Origin: JACRAV01 sp964571235
Lineage (GTDB): Bacteria > Zixibacteria > MSB-5A5 > GN15 > FEB-12
Direction: 5' to 3'
Assembly (NCBI GenBank): GCA_964571235.1
Contig: CAZNAI010000006.1
Coordinates: 1 to 64,000 of the forward strand
Length of the DNA stretch: 64,000 nt
A program made the position numbers and the translations under genes. Numbering within the stretch: the first letter of the stretch is position 1; every line of letters starts with the position of its first letter. Under the pieces are notes generated by a model, which worked only from the letters and a program-made list of their open reading frames with translations, was not told where the DNA came from and did no database searches. Shown here piece by piece: positions 41,800 through 49,914 of this stretch.

Positions 41800-42804
41800 A
41801 TGCGCTTGCTCGGAAAAATTCTGCTTGGGATTGTCGTTTTGCTCGTGGTGGCGGTGGGTGTATGGTACTGGTGGTTTACCAGCAACTACCCCAAAGTTGG
41901 CACGGCGCCCGTAATGAAGATCGAACCGACGCCTGAGCTCCTCGCCCGCGGCGAGTATCTTGCCAATCATGTTTGCGGGTGCATGGATTGTCACTCGACT
42001 CGCGACTGGCGTTACTATGCAGGCCCGATCGATGAATCCACCAAGGGAAAAGGCGGCCAGATCTTTGACCAGGCGATGATCGGCATTCCGGGAACCATCT
42101 ACGCCTCCAACATCACACCGGCCGGCATTGGGTCGTATACCGACGGCGAGCTATACCATACAATCACTACCGGTGTGACCAAGAGCGGACGCGCCATGTT
42201 TCCGATGATGCCTTACCCGAATTTTGGCACGCTCGACGACAATGATGTCAAGGCGATCATCGCCTATATCCGCACTCTTGCACCCGTAGAAAACGCGGTA
42301 CCGGAGTCGAAGCTCGACTTCCCAATGAACCTGATTGTGCGTTTGATTCCCCGCCCCGGCTCCCCCTCGCCAATTCCCGACACCGCCGACGAGGTCGCCT
42401 ATGGAAAATACATGACCACCGCGGCAGGATGCTACGATTGCCACACGCAAATTGACGATAAAGGTAAGCCGCTACCGGGAATGGACTATGCCGGCGGAAT
42501 GGAAATCCACTTCCCCGCGCCGTGGAGTTTTCTCAATCGGACAGCCAACATCACGCCTGACAACGAAACCGGTATCGGGAACTGGTCGCGTGAGCAGTTC
42601 ATTGCCAAATTCAGGAGTTTCGCGCCGGACAGTGTCCGGCAGGTAGCGCTTGATTCAACGACATTCAATACCGCGATGCCATGGACGCTCTATTCGGGCA
42701 TGACCGATAAAGATCTCGGTTCGATCTACGCCTACTTGCGCACGATTAAACCAGTCAATCACAAGGTGGAACATTTCGAGCGGGAGACGATGTCCTCGCA
42801 CTGA
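41800..42804 (+). CDS. Membrane-anchored dihaem cytochrome c
   Basis: 334 residues from ATG 41800, with GAGG six bases upstream; an open frame from 41689 contains the promoter and is not the real start. An N-terminal membrane anchor (about 6-24) is followed by two cytochrome c domains with haem motifs C-M-D-C-H (near residue 60) and C-Y-D-C-H (near 211). Candidate Met ligands are 'MMPYPNFGTLDDNDVKAIIAYIRTLAPV' and 'AMPWTLYSGMTDKDLGSIYAYLRTIKPV'. The repeat resembles the dihaem c subunits of periplasmic dehydrogenases and thiosulfate-type redox enzymes. No dehydrogenase is adjacent, so it is an electron carrier of unknown partner. Confidence 0.9.
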   Translation: MRLLGKILLGIVVLLVVAVGVWYWWFTSNYPKVGTAPVMKIEPTPELLARGEYLANHVCGCMDCHSTRDWRYYAGPIDESTKGKGGQIFDQAMIGIPGTIYASNITPAGIGSYTDGELYHTITTGVTKSGRAMFPMMPYPNFGTLDDNDVKAIIAYIRTLAPVENAVPESKLDFPMNLIVRLIPRPGSPSPIPDTADEVAYGKYMTTAAGCYDCHTQIDDKGKPLPGMDYAGGMEIHFPAPWSFLNRTANITPDNETGIGNWSREQFIAKFRSFAPDSVRQVALDSTTFNTAMPWTLYSGMTDKDLGSIYAYLRTIKPVNHKVEHFERETMSSH

Positions 42805-42818
42805 TGTCTGTTAGCTAA

Positions 42819-44051
42819 TCAGCCGGCAGTCTTGAATTCCCGCAGGACGCCCAGCACGATATCGATATCGCCCGGCGTGTGGTCGGCGCTCACCTGGAAC
42901 CGCACCAACTGGTCCCCTTTGGGAACGATTGGGAAGTTCAGCCCAGTCGCGAGAATGTCGTGATCGAGAAGGAATCTGACCAGCGTGGTTGTCCGCTCTG
43001 TGTCGCGCACAAATAGCGGCACCACCGGATGCTCTGACTGGATGGTCTCGAATCCTAAGTCGATCAGACCCTTCTTAAACCGCGCAGTCATCGCCCGCAG
43101 GTGGCGAAGAAGTTCAGCGCCGGTTGGACTCTGAATAACTTCAAGCGCCTTGAGCGCGGCGCTGGCTTCCGGCGGAGTGATCGGGTTGGTATAAATATAG
43201 AGCGGATTTTTCTCACGTAAAAAGCTGATCACCGCCTGCGACGAGACAATGTACCCGCCGTTCACACCAAATGCTTTACCAAGGGTGCCGACAAGAAGAT
43301 CTACCCCCTGCGCTTTGCAGTACTCTTCAGTGCCGCGGCCGGTCTCGCCGAACGCCCCGACACCGTGCGAGTCATCAACCATGAGGACAATGTTTTTCGG
43401 AAACTGGGCGTCATAGCGGCTCACGATGTCGCTGATGTCGCCAAGTGGCGCCACTGCGCCCCGCATCGAGAAAATGCCGTCGGTGATCACAATAAGCCCT
43501 TCCACCTGCCCGATACACTCTTTGATATGGTTCTCAAGCGCGATGACATTCAGGTGCGGATAGACTTTCTTGATTTTCGGCTGAGACAGACGGATGCCGT
43601 TGATGATGCAATTGTGATTGAGCTCGTCGGATATGATTCCGGTCTCCGGTGTCATGAGCGACAAGATCAGGCCCACAACTGATGTATATGCCGCACTGGT
43701 GATCATGCATGCCTCGCGGCCATGAAACTGGGCGAGTTTGGCTTCGAGATCGACATGCGGCTGGTATGTGCCGGAAATAAATCGCACCGCCCCGGGACCG
43801 ACTCCGAACAGGTGCGCGGCGCTTTCCTCGGACTGAATTAACTCGCTACGAAGCGAAAGACCCAGATATGAATTGGAGTTCATCCGGATGAACTGACGCT
43901 CACCGAATCCTGTCAGCAAAAAGCGCGGTCCTTTGGAGCCGGTCGGTGGTACTACACCGGCTACAATCTTCTCGTCCCCTTTGGCCGTGCCGGCCGCCTC
44001 GATGGCCGCCACTTCCTGTTGTAGTCTCTGTCCCAGTCTGTCTATCGGCAT
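42819..44051 (-). CDS. Alpha-oxoamine synthase family PLP enzyme (AONS/KBL-like)
   Basis: 410 residues; GAGGAAA precedes the ATG. PLP fold-I features of the family: 'FIRMNSNSYLGLSL', 'GPGAVRFISGTYQPHVDLEAKLAQFHGREACMITSA', 'VLMVDDSHGVGAFGETGRGTEEYC', and 'LLVGTLGKAFGVNGGYIVSS' with the Schiff-base Lys. The C-terminus has 'GLNFPIVPKGDQLVRFQVSADHTPGDID'. Such enzymes condense an amino acid with an acyl thioester, releasing CO2 (or cleave 2-amino-3-ketobutyrate). It is neither clearly BioF nor Kbl and no biotin gene is near. It follows the KBL/ACP operon across a repeat and terminator region and probably has its own promoter. Confidence 0.88.
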   Translation of the reverse strand: MPIDRLGQRLQQEVAAIEAAGTAKGDEKIVAGVVPPTGSKGPRFLLTGFGERQFIRMNSNSYLGLSLRSELIQSEESAAHLFGVGPGAVRFISGTYQPHVDLEAKLAQFHGREACMITSAAYTSVVGLILSLMTPETGIISDELNHNCIINGIRLSQPKIKKVYPHLNVIALENHIKECIGQVEGLIVITDGIFSMRGAVAPLGDISDIVSRYDAQFPKNIVLMVDDSHGVGAFGETGRGTEEYCKAQGVDLLVGTLGKAFGVNGGYIVSSQAVISFLREKNPLYIYTNPITPPEASAALKALEVIQSPTGAELLRHLRAMTARFKKGLIDLGFETIQSEHPVVPLFVRDTERTTTLVRFLLDHDILATGLNFPIVPKGDQLVRFQVSADHTPGDIDIVLGVLREFKTAG

Positions 44052-44169
44052 CGTTTTTCCTCACTCAAAATTGCCAGGCCGGACGCGGAATGGCGCCCCG
44101 GTCGGGGCTCAATTTGCACCCTAAGGCCCTCGATAGGCAAGGACAATTGCTGGATGTTTTCTAAAGACG

Positions 44170-44197
44170 AAGCCCCCCATGGTCATGAGGGGCTTTT
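44170..44197. terminator. Terminator-like hairpin between the two oxoamine synthase genes
   Basis: Stem AAGCCCC / GGGGCTT (44170-44176 and 44189-44195) with a 12-base loop. A TTTT run ends on the plus strand; on the minus strand the tail is CGTCTTTAG, less T-rich. It should separate the transcript of the 45650-44403 gene from that of 44051-42819, acting better on plus-strand transcripts. Confidence 0.45.
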
Positions 44198-44240
44198 AGT
44201 GATCCGCCGCTTGGGGTCTATTGAAATAGACCCCAGCACT

Positions 44241-44340
44241 GTCGTTGCGAGCGGAGCGAAGCAATCTCCTCTTTGTACTGAGCCAAAACCATGAGGAGAG
44301 ATTGCTTCGTCGCTCCGAGGACATCGCTCCTCGCAACGAC
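44241..44340. repeat. 100-base imperfect palindromic repeat (REP-like)
   Basis: The element begins GTCGTTGCGAG and ends with its complement CTCGCAACGAC. Inside are GGAGCGAAGCAATCTCC and, inverted, GGAGAGATTGCTTCGTCGCTCC. This is the widespread 'GAAGCAATCTC ... TTGCGAG' type of intergenic mobile palindrome seen in many bacterial genomes. A shorter relative lies at 49444-49483. Together with the hairpin above it fills most of the 351-base gap 44052-44402, in which no gene is visible. Confidence 0.65.
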
Positions 44341-44402
44341 CGCGTCGGGGACTTTTGTCTACGAGCTCCTGCGGTTTGTGATCGCGCTACGGTTAAGTCA
44401 TC

Positions 44403-45650
44403 TCACATGCCGAATCGCTCGACTATCTCCTGCTTGGTTTTTCCCAGTATCTCGTACTTCTTGCCGACTTTCACGAATGCATCCAGCGCCTTGTCCAGAT
44501 GATGTCGATCGTGAGCCGCCGATATCTGGGTACGGATTCGCGCCTGTCCCTGAGCGACCACCGGGAAGAAAAATCCGATGGCATAGATACCTTCGGCAAA
44601 CAGATCCTTGGAGACATCTTGTGAAAGTTTGGCGTTGTACAGCATCACCGGCACAATCGGCGTGTCCCCTTCTTTGAGCAAAAAGCCGGCATCGGAAAGC
44701 CCTTTTCGCCAGTAGGCGGCGTTGGCTTCGAGCTTGTCGCGTCGCTCGGTGTTCTTGGTGAGAATCTCAAGAACGCGCAATACTCCGGCCACAACCACCG
44801 GGGCGATCGTATTGGAAAACAGATACGGCCGCGCCCGTTGGCGGCACATCTCAACCAGTTCCCGCCGCCCCGAGACACACCCGCCGGAGGCCCCGCCGAG
44901 CGCTTTGCCGAACGTGGTGGTGATAACATCCATCTTCCCCAACACGCCGTACTTTTCATGGGTGCCGCGGCCAGTCTTGCCGATGAACCCGCTTGCGTGC
45001 GAATCATCGATCAACACCATCGCGTCATATTTTTCGCACAGCGCGACCATTTCGTCAAGAGGCGCAGTGTCGCCGTCCATCGAAAAGACGCCGTCGGTAA
45101 CGACCAGTCGGATGCGTTTGTCCTGGTGCATCTGAAGTTTCTCTTCGAGATGCTCCATGTTGGCATGTTTGTACGTATCCTGCATTGCGCTACATAACCG
45201 CATACCGTCAATGAGCGAGGCATGAACCAAACGGTCGGAAATCATCACATCTTCTTTGGTCAGGATCGCCTCGAACACCCCTGCGTTGGCATCCATACAT
45301 GAGGGAAAGAGGATGGTCGCTTCCGTCCCCAAGAAAGCGCTCAGGCGCTCTTCAAGCTCGCGGTGAATATCCTGTGTTCCGCAAATGAACCGCACCGACG
45401 ACATGCCATATCCGCGGGCGTCCAGCCCTTCGTGCGCCGCTTTTACAACGTCAGGGTGACTGGAAAGTCCCAGATAGTTGTTCGCGCACATATTGATGAC
45501 TTTCTTGACCGCCGCCCCCGAGGGAAACTCCACCTCGATATCCGCGGCCTGAGGCGAATGAATAAATCGCTCCCGTTTGAACAGTCCGGCGGTTTCGATG
45601 CCCGTCAGCGTCTCCTGGTATACACCGCGTGCTCTCATACTAAATCCCAT
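44403..45650 (-). CDS. kbl: Glycine C-acetyltransferase (2-amino-3-ketobutyrate CoA ligase)
   Basis: 415 residues from ATG 45650, with AAGGAG upstream (an in-frame start lies at 45671). It runs along E. coli Kbl throughout: 'GIETAGLFKRERFIHSPQAADIEV', 'MCANNYLGLSSHPDV', 'GYGMSSVRFICGTQDIHRELE', 'VLIDDSHASGFIGKTGRGTHE', 'TTTFGKALGGASGGCVSG' (PLP Lys), 'RPYLFSNTIAP' and 'GFFFPVVAQGQARIRTQISAAH'. With the SDR threonine dehydrogenase at 48166-49140 it would split threonine into glycine and acetyl-CoA. The ACP gene immediately upstream raises the possibility that it uses a carrier-bound acyl group instead of CoA. Confidence 0.9.
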   Translation of the reverse strand: MGFSMRARGVYQETLTGIETAGLFKRERFIHSPQAADIEVEFPSGAAVKKVINMCANNYLGLSSHPDVVKAAHEGLDARGYGMSSVRFICGTQDIHRELEERLSAFLGTEATILFPSCMDANAGVFEAILTKEDVMISDRLVHASLIDGMRLCSAMQDTYKHANMEHLEEKLQMHQDKRIRLVVTDGVFSMDGDTAPLDEMVALCEKYDAMVLIDDSHASGFIGKTGRGTHEKYGVLGKMDVITTTFGKALGGASGGCVSGRRELVEMCRQRARPYLFSNTIAPVVVAGVLRVLEILTKNTERRDKLEANAAYWRKGLSDAGFLLKEGDTPIVPVMLYNAKLSQDVSKDLFAEGIYAIGFFFPVVAQGQARIRTQISAAHDRHHLDKALDAFVKVGKKYEILGKTKQEIVERFGM

Positions 45651-45677
45651 ATCTATCTCCTTTGCGCCCACAGCACA

Positions 45678-45923
45678 TTAGTGAACATACTCATTGACCA
45701 GCGCCACGATCTTGTTGACCGTATCAAACGCGGCCGGTGTGGCTTTGTCGTCGGGGATGGAAATCTTGTACTTGGTTTCCAAAAATCGCTTGAGCGAAAC
45801 CATCGAGAACGAATCGACAATACCGCTTGAAATGAGCGGTGAGTCAAAACCGATCTCTTCGTCGGCATCTTCCAGATACTCTTTTTTCACATAGTTCAGA
45901 ACTATTGTTTTCATGTCTTCCAT
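45678..45923 (-). CDS. Acyl carrier protein, dedicated copy
   Basis: 81 residues from ATG 45923, which has AGGAG six bases upstream; the longer frame to 45989 overlaps the ligase gene and lacks a ribosome site. Helix II has 'SGIVDSFSMVSLKRFLETKY': D-S-F in place of the D-S-L of primary ACPs, the Ser being the phosphopantetheine site. The family is otherwise plain ('KKEYLEDADEEIGFDSPL' before, 'ATPAAFDTVNKIVALVNEYV' after). It lies between a ligase and a KBL gene, with a holo-ACP synthase two genes upstream, so it probably serves this operon, not fatty acid synthesis at large. Confidence 0.9.
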   Translation of the reverse strand: MEDMKTIVLNYVKKEYLEDADEEIGFDSPLISSGIVDSFSMVSLKRFLETKYKISIPDDKATPAAFDTVNKIVALVNEYVH

Positions 45924-45943
45924 ATGCATCTCCTGTTGGCTGA

Positions 45944-47647
45944 CTAATCGTTTTCCAAAGTTGAAAGGTCGCCGATTTCTTCTCCCCATTCGCGAGCATG
46001 GAGCACCCGACGCATGATCTTCCCGCTTCTGGTCTTCGGGAGTGTGTCGACATACTCTATTTCCTGCGGCATGGCCAGTGAGGACAGCCGCTTGCGGATA
46101 AAATTCATGATTTCAAGTTCAAGTTCGGGCGAGGCCTGATTTCCGGGACGGAGTGTCACAAATGCCTTGACCACTTCCATGTTGACATCGTCCGGTTTGG
46201 CAACCACCGCTGACTCGGCCACTGCCGGGTGTTCTAGGAGCGCCGATTCGACCTCGAATGGACTCACCAAGTGTCCGCCAGTGTTGATGATATCGTCGTC
46301 GCGTCCGGTGAACCAGAAATACCCCTCGTTATCAAGACGCGCTCGATCTCCGGATAAATACCAGCCGTTTCGGAATTTCTTCTGGTAGGTCGCTTCGTTA
46401 TTCCAGTAGGTGCGCATCATCGCCGGCCAGCCGGGGCGGAAGGCTATCAATCCGACCTTGCCGGGTTGGGTGATCGGTTCGTTAGTGTCGGCATCGAGCA
46501 CCACCGCGGTCACTCCGGGAAACGCCTTCCCCATGGAACCCGGTTTGATCTTCATCCCCGGAAAGTTGGTGATCATGATCGAGCCGGTTTCAGTTTGCCA
46601 GTAGGTATCGAGAAACGGCAGTCCCAAAACGCGCTCAGACCAGATGACCGCCTCAGCATTCAGTGGTTCGCCGACACTTGCCAAATGTCGCAATGATGAC
46701 AGGTCGTATTCATTCGGAGTTGCGTCTCCTGCCTTCATCAGCGACCTGATCGCAGTCGGCGCCGAATACCACATAGAGATTCGGTGTTTCGCAATAAACT
46801 GATACCAGGCGTCGGCCGAGAAACCGCAATCGAGCACACACTGGGTCACACCGAGCGCGAACGGCGCGATAATCCCGTACGATGTCCCGGTCACCCATCC
46901 CGGATCGGCGGTGCACCAGTAAATGTCGTCATCGCGCAGATCCAGCACCCATTTGGCGGTCAGATACTGGGAAATGAGCGAGTAGTGAACGTGCTTGACC
47001 CCTTTGGGCTGGCCGGTCGTTCCGGATGTGTAGTGAAGCACCGACGGACACTCCGCCGTCGTTGGGTACGACTCGAACTCCTCAATAGGACGAGCATCAT
47101 CCAGCGAAAACCCGATTTCGTTTTCTGACAACTGCTTCTTGTTGTCGTGATCAACGATGATCACTTCCTTCAGATTCGGAAGCTGGTCGGCTATTTTGCG
47201 TATCTTGAGCGCATGCTTGCGCTGGGTGATGACGACTGATGTCGAGGCGTCCGAAAGACGTACAAACAGCGATTCATCACCGAACGCCGAAAACAACGGC
47301 TGAGCTATCGCGCCGAGTTTGAGCACCCCCAAAAATCCGATATACAGTTCGGGTATGCGGTCCATGAACAGGCAAACCCGGTCGCCCGAACGAACTCCCA
47401 GTTTCTGTAGAAATCCGGCTACCGTGTTGGTTGCCACCCGCAACTCGTCATAGGTGTATTCCTTGGTGCGACCAGTTGAATCCTCCCAGATAAGAGCCTT
47501 CTTATTCCCCTTGCCGAGAGTACAGATCCGGTCAGTGCAGTACCAACCTATATTGATCGGATTGCCGGGCGAGTACTCTAGTTCCCGCTCGGCGATCGAC
47601 CAGTCAAAGTCCCGCACCCGCTCATCGTACGATCCGATGTTTGACAT
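45944..47647 (-). CDS. Acetyl-CoA synthetase-like acyl-adenylating ligase
   Basis: 567 residues; AAAGGATGAG precedes the ATG. AMP-forming ligase motifs: 'LHYTSGTTGQPKGVKH' (P-loop, A3), 'YWCTADPGWVTGTSYG' (typical of AcsA-type acetyl-CoA synthetases), 'DTYWQTETG' (A5), 'WYLSGDRARLDNEGYFWFTGRDDDIINTGG' (A7-A8) and 'PKTRSGKIMRR' near the C-terminus with the catalytic Lys. It forms acyl-AMP and transfers the acyl group to CoA or, given the ACP gene 20 bases downstream, to ACP. The chain length preferred cannot be told; the W-T-A-D-x-G-W features favour short acids such as acetate or propionate. Confidence 0.9.
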   Translation of the reverse strand: MSNIGSYDERVRDFDWSIAERELEYSPGNPINIGWYCTDRICTLGKGNKKALIWEDSTGRTKEYTYDELRVATNTVAGFLQKLGVRSGDRVCLFMDRIPELYIGFLGVLKLGAIAQPLFSAFGDESLFVRLSDASTSVVITQRKHALKIRKIADQLPNLKEVIIVDHDNKKQLSENEIGFSLDDARPIEEFESYPTTAECPSVLHYTSGTTGQPKGVKHVHYSLISQYLTAKWVLDLRDDDIYWCTADPGWVTGTSYGIIAPFALGVTQCVLDCGFSADAWYQFIAKHRISMWYSAPTAIRSLMKAGDATPNEYDLSSLRHLASVGEPLNAEAVIWSERVLGLPFLDTYWQTETGSIMITNFPGMKIKPGSMGKAFPGVTAVVLDADTNEPITQPGKVGLIAFRPGWPAMMRTYWNNEATYQKKFRNGWYLSGDRARLDNEGYFWFTGRDDDIINTGGHLVSPFEVESALLEHPAVAESAVVAKPDDVNMEVVKAFVTLRPGNQASPELELEIMNFIRKRLSSLAMPQEIEYVDTLPKTRSGKIMRRVLHAREWGEEIGDLSTLEND

Positions 47648-47653
47648 GTGATC

Positions 47654-48121
47654 TCATCCTTTCCCGTTGACAACTTCCAGTATTACTGTGGCCACCGCCA
47701 ATTCGCCCGCAGTAGACATAGAGGCGTGGATTCCCGTTACTCCCCTTTCTTCTGCCAACATTGCCGCTTTGCCCGCCAAATTGATACCGATGTGGTCGTT
47801 GGCCTCGATGACTATTTCTATCTCGCGAAAACCGATCCCATATTGCCACCCCGTGCCCAATGCCTTGAGAAACGCCTCTTTCAGCGCGAAAACAGTTGCA
47901 TAGCTCGTCCCCGGATCGGCGGCACTCTGACAAAACGAAATCTCACCGGATGTGAAGAGACTCTCGACCAGATCACTCTGACGCGCCAGCCGGTCGCGTA
48001 TCCGGCCGACCTCGACAATGTCTATTCCGATTCCCCCCACCGCCAAATCAGGACAAGGACTGTCCTTAATTTGGACTAATTTGTCCTTTTTCAAGACGGA
48101 CTGGTGCGTATTGGTGGCCAT
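47654..48121 (-). CDS. acpS: Holo-acyl-carrier-protein synthase (4'-phosphopantetheinyl transferase, AcpS type)
   Basis: 155 residues from ATG 48121 (TTG at 48124 also in frame), slightly longer than usual AcpS because of a 25-residue N-terminal extension. It has the core motifs 'GIGIDIVEVGRIRD' (metal-binding Asp) and 'FALKEAFLKALGTGW' (W/F-x-x-K-E-A-x-x-K), then 'GIHASMSTAGELAVATVIL' (the H-x-S-x-S-x-x region, here H-A-S-M-S-T). It attaches the phosphopantetheine arm to an ACP. It lies six bases before the ligase gene and 32 bases after the dehydrogenase, so it is part of the same operon and presumably activates the local ACP. Confidence 0.92.
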   Translation of the reverse strand: MATNTHQSVLKKDKLVQIKDSPCPDLAVGGIGIDIVEVGRIRDRLARQSDLVESLFTSGEISFCQSAADPGTSYATVFALKEAFLKALGTGWQYGIGFREIEIVIEANDHIGINLAGKAAMLAEERGVTGIHASMSTAGELAVATVILEVVNGKG

Positions 48122-48165
48122 CAAAGATTACTCTTTAGTGAACAATTTAAGCCCTGTGGACACTT

Positions 48166-49140
48166 CTACCGGGCCTTCTGCTCGGCTGGCATGCCGACCC
48201 GCTCAGAGATTCGGGCAATCATGTCTTTGGTCATGGCTTCAAGCGCGTACTTCGGTTTCCATCCCCACTCCCGGCGGGCGGCCGAATCATCCATGTTGTC
48301 CGGCCAGGAATCAGCGATCCCCTGCCTGACCGGATCGACACTGTATTCCATTCCGAACTGCGGAATGTGCTTGCAGATCTCGCGGGCCAATTGCGAGGGC
48401 GTGAAGCTCATCGCCGTCACGTTAAACGCATTGCGGTGCACCAATCGAGAACCGTCGGCTTCCATAAGTTCGATCATTGCCCGGAGTGCGTCGGGCATGT
48501 ACATCATATCCAGCGACGTATTTTCCCGCAGGTAGCAGACATAGTGTTTGTGTTTGACCGCCTCATAGAATATCTCGACCGCGTAGTCGGTCGTGCCACC
48601 GCCCGGCTCGGTTTGGAACGAAATCAGTCCGGGGAAACGGAGCCCACGGCAATCGACATTGAACTTCTTGAAATAGTAGTCGCACAGAAGTTCGCCGGTG
48701 ACTTTGGTGATGCCATACATCGTGTCCGGACGCTGAATCGTGTCCTGCGGCGTATCGGTTTTCGGCGTGGTCGGTCCGAAAGCGCCAATGGAACTCGGGA
48801 AGAAGATCGCGCATTTGTACTGCCGCGCCGCTTCGAGGATATGATACAGCCCGTTGACATTGATATTCCAGGCAGTGTTGGGCTTCATTTCCGAAACTGC
48901 CGACAACAGCGCCCCAAGGTGATAGATGGTGCCGATATCGAACCGTTGCATTACCCGGGTGATGTGGTTGGGGTCGGTACAGTCGAGAAACTCAAATGGT
49001 CCGGAATCGCGCAGGTGCTCATCGGAGGGCATCCGGATATCGGTAGCGATGACTTCAAGGTCTTTGTACTGGGTGCGGAGCGCCATGGTCAGCTCCGAGC
49101 CGATCTGACCCAGTGCGCCGGTCACAAGAATTTTTTTCAT
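48166..49140 (-). CDS. tdh: SDR-type L-threonine 3-dehydrogenase
   Basis: 324 residues from ATG 49140, with GAGGAAG upstream; the open frame continues to 49227 without similarity. It has 'MKKILVTGALGQIGSELTMAL' (dinucleotide fold), 'TIYHLGALLSAVSEMKPNTAWNINVNGLYHILEAA', 'FPSSIGAFGP', 'MYGITKVTGELLCDYY' (Y-x-x-x-K), 'GGGTTDYAVEIFYEA' and 'SWPDNMDDSAARREWGW'. The last two are specific to the NAD-dependent SDR threonine dehydrogenases (distinct from E. coli zinc Tdh). It makes 2-amino-3-ketobutyrate for Kbl. It is the first gene of the TDH-AcpS-ligase-ACP-KBL operon. Confidence 0.92.
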   Translation of the reverse strand: MKKILVTGALGQIGSELTMALRTQYKDLEVIATDIRMPSDEHLRDSGPFEFLDCTDPNHITRVMQRFDIGTIYHLGALLSAVSEMKPNTAWNINVNGLYHILEAARQYKCAIFFPSSIGAFGPTTPKTDTPQDTIQRPDTMYGITKVTGELLCDYYFKKFNVDCRGLRFPGLISFQTEPGGGTTDYAVEIFYEAVKHKHYVCYLRENTSLDMMYMPDALRAMIELMEADGSRLVHRNAFNVTAMSFTPSQLAREICKHIPQFGMEYSVDPVRQGIADSWPDNMDDSAARREWGWKPKYALEAMTKDMIARISERVGMPAEQKAR

Positions 49141-49384
49141 ATAGCGTTCTGTCTTCCTCGGTGCGCATGAAGCGCTTTCCTGACAATCGTTTATTAGACG
49201 AAAAAAGCAGAATTCGGGCAGTGGCACAAGGGAAATTGGAGTGAAACTGACCCGCTTGTGCCAGTGGAGTATTCAGGTCAATTTTGCCTCTTTGGGCCGC
49301 CAAAGCGCACTCCCTCATGCGCCGCGTGATATTTTGTGGGGCGGGCTCGCCTTTGAACCCGCCACTGTTGTAGGCGGTAGCCAC

Positions 49385-49425
49385 AAAACACAAAATAAAG
49401 CCGTCAGGTGGGGGCACCTGACGGC
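49385..49425 (-). terminator. Strong rho-independent terminator after the VOC gene
   Basis: A perfect 11-base inverted repeat, GCCGTCAGGTG / CACCTGACGGC with a 4-base loop (49400-49425), is followed on the minus strand by TTTATTTTGTGTTTT. It lies 75 bases past the stop of the VOC gene and insulates the tdh operon downstream. Confidence 0.85.
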
Positions 49426-49443
49426 ACGAAGAAAGATGAAGGG

Positions 49444-49483
49444 TTGCTTCGGTCCCGCGATGCGCGGGACACTCGCAATGACG
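49444..49483. repeat. Short REP-like palindrome
   Basis: TTGCTTCG ... CTCGCAATGACG flanks an 8-base perfect hairpin GTCCCGCG-ATG-CGCGGGAC (49452-49470). The outer sequence matches the ends of the larger element at 44241-44340, so both belong to one repeat family. The rest of the gap 49141-49499 shows only a weak GGCGGG/CCCGCC hairpin near 49345 and no gene. Confidence 0.55.
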
Positions 49484-49499
49484 TGTTTGTTGAGAGCGC

Positions 49500-49859
49500 T
49501 TACATCTCGTTTGGTTTGAACAGGCCGACAACGTTGCCGTCGATGTCGGCAAACATGGCGCACTGGCCATACCCCGGAATCGGAGTCACCGGCAAGACCG
49601 TTTTTCCGCCCAAACTTTCGGCCTTGTTCAGTGAGGCTTGCAAATCGGGGACCATGACATAGAACGTCACATACGGTCCGCCGCCGGGCGGAGTCGGGCC
49701 GATGCCGCCGCCGATCGATTTTTCGCCGGCCGGGTCGACCAGGCCGTAATCCATCCCCTCGTAGTGCTTGATCTGCCAGCCGAACAGGTCAGAGTAGAAT
49801 TTTTCTGATTTCTTGCGGTCGCGTCCCGCGATTTCAAAGTGAACTACCGGATCAGCCAT
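49500..49859 (-). CDS. VOC (glyoxalase/bleomycin-resistance fold) family protein
   Basis: 119 residues. It begins 'VVHFEIAGRDRKKSEKFYSDLFGWQIKH', the standard VOC opening with a metal-ligand His, and continues 'GGIGPTPPGGGPYVTFYVMVPDLQASLNKAESLGGKTV' and 'YGQCAMFADIDGNVVGLFKPNEM', the second module. This two-module short form resembles uncharacterised glyoxalase-like proteins of the CFP32 kind. GGAG lies seven bases before the ATG. Substrate unknown. Confidence 0.9.
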   Translation of the reverse strand: MADPVVHFEIAGRDRKKSEKFYSDLFGWQIKHYEGMDYGLVDPAGEKSIGGGIGPTPPGGGPYVTFYVMVPDLQASLNKAESLGGKTVLPVTPIPGYGQCAMFADIDGNVVGLFKPNEM

Positions 49860-49914
49860 GGTAAATCTCCAATCTAAAGTGTACTGGTTGTGTCAATGTT
49901 ATACGGCGCAATTG

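Noticed and set aside
44241..44340. CRISPR array or attachment site
   Set aside because: There is a single imperfect palindrome with no regularly spaced repeats or spacers, and no integrase gene nearby.
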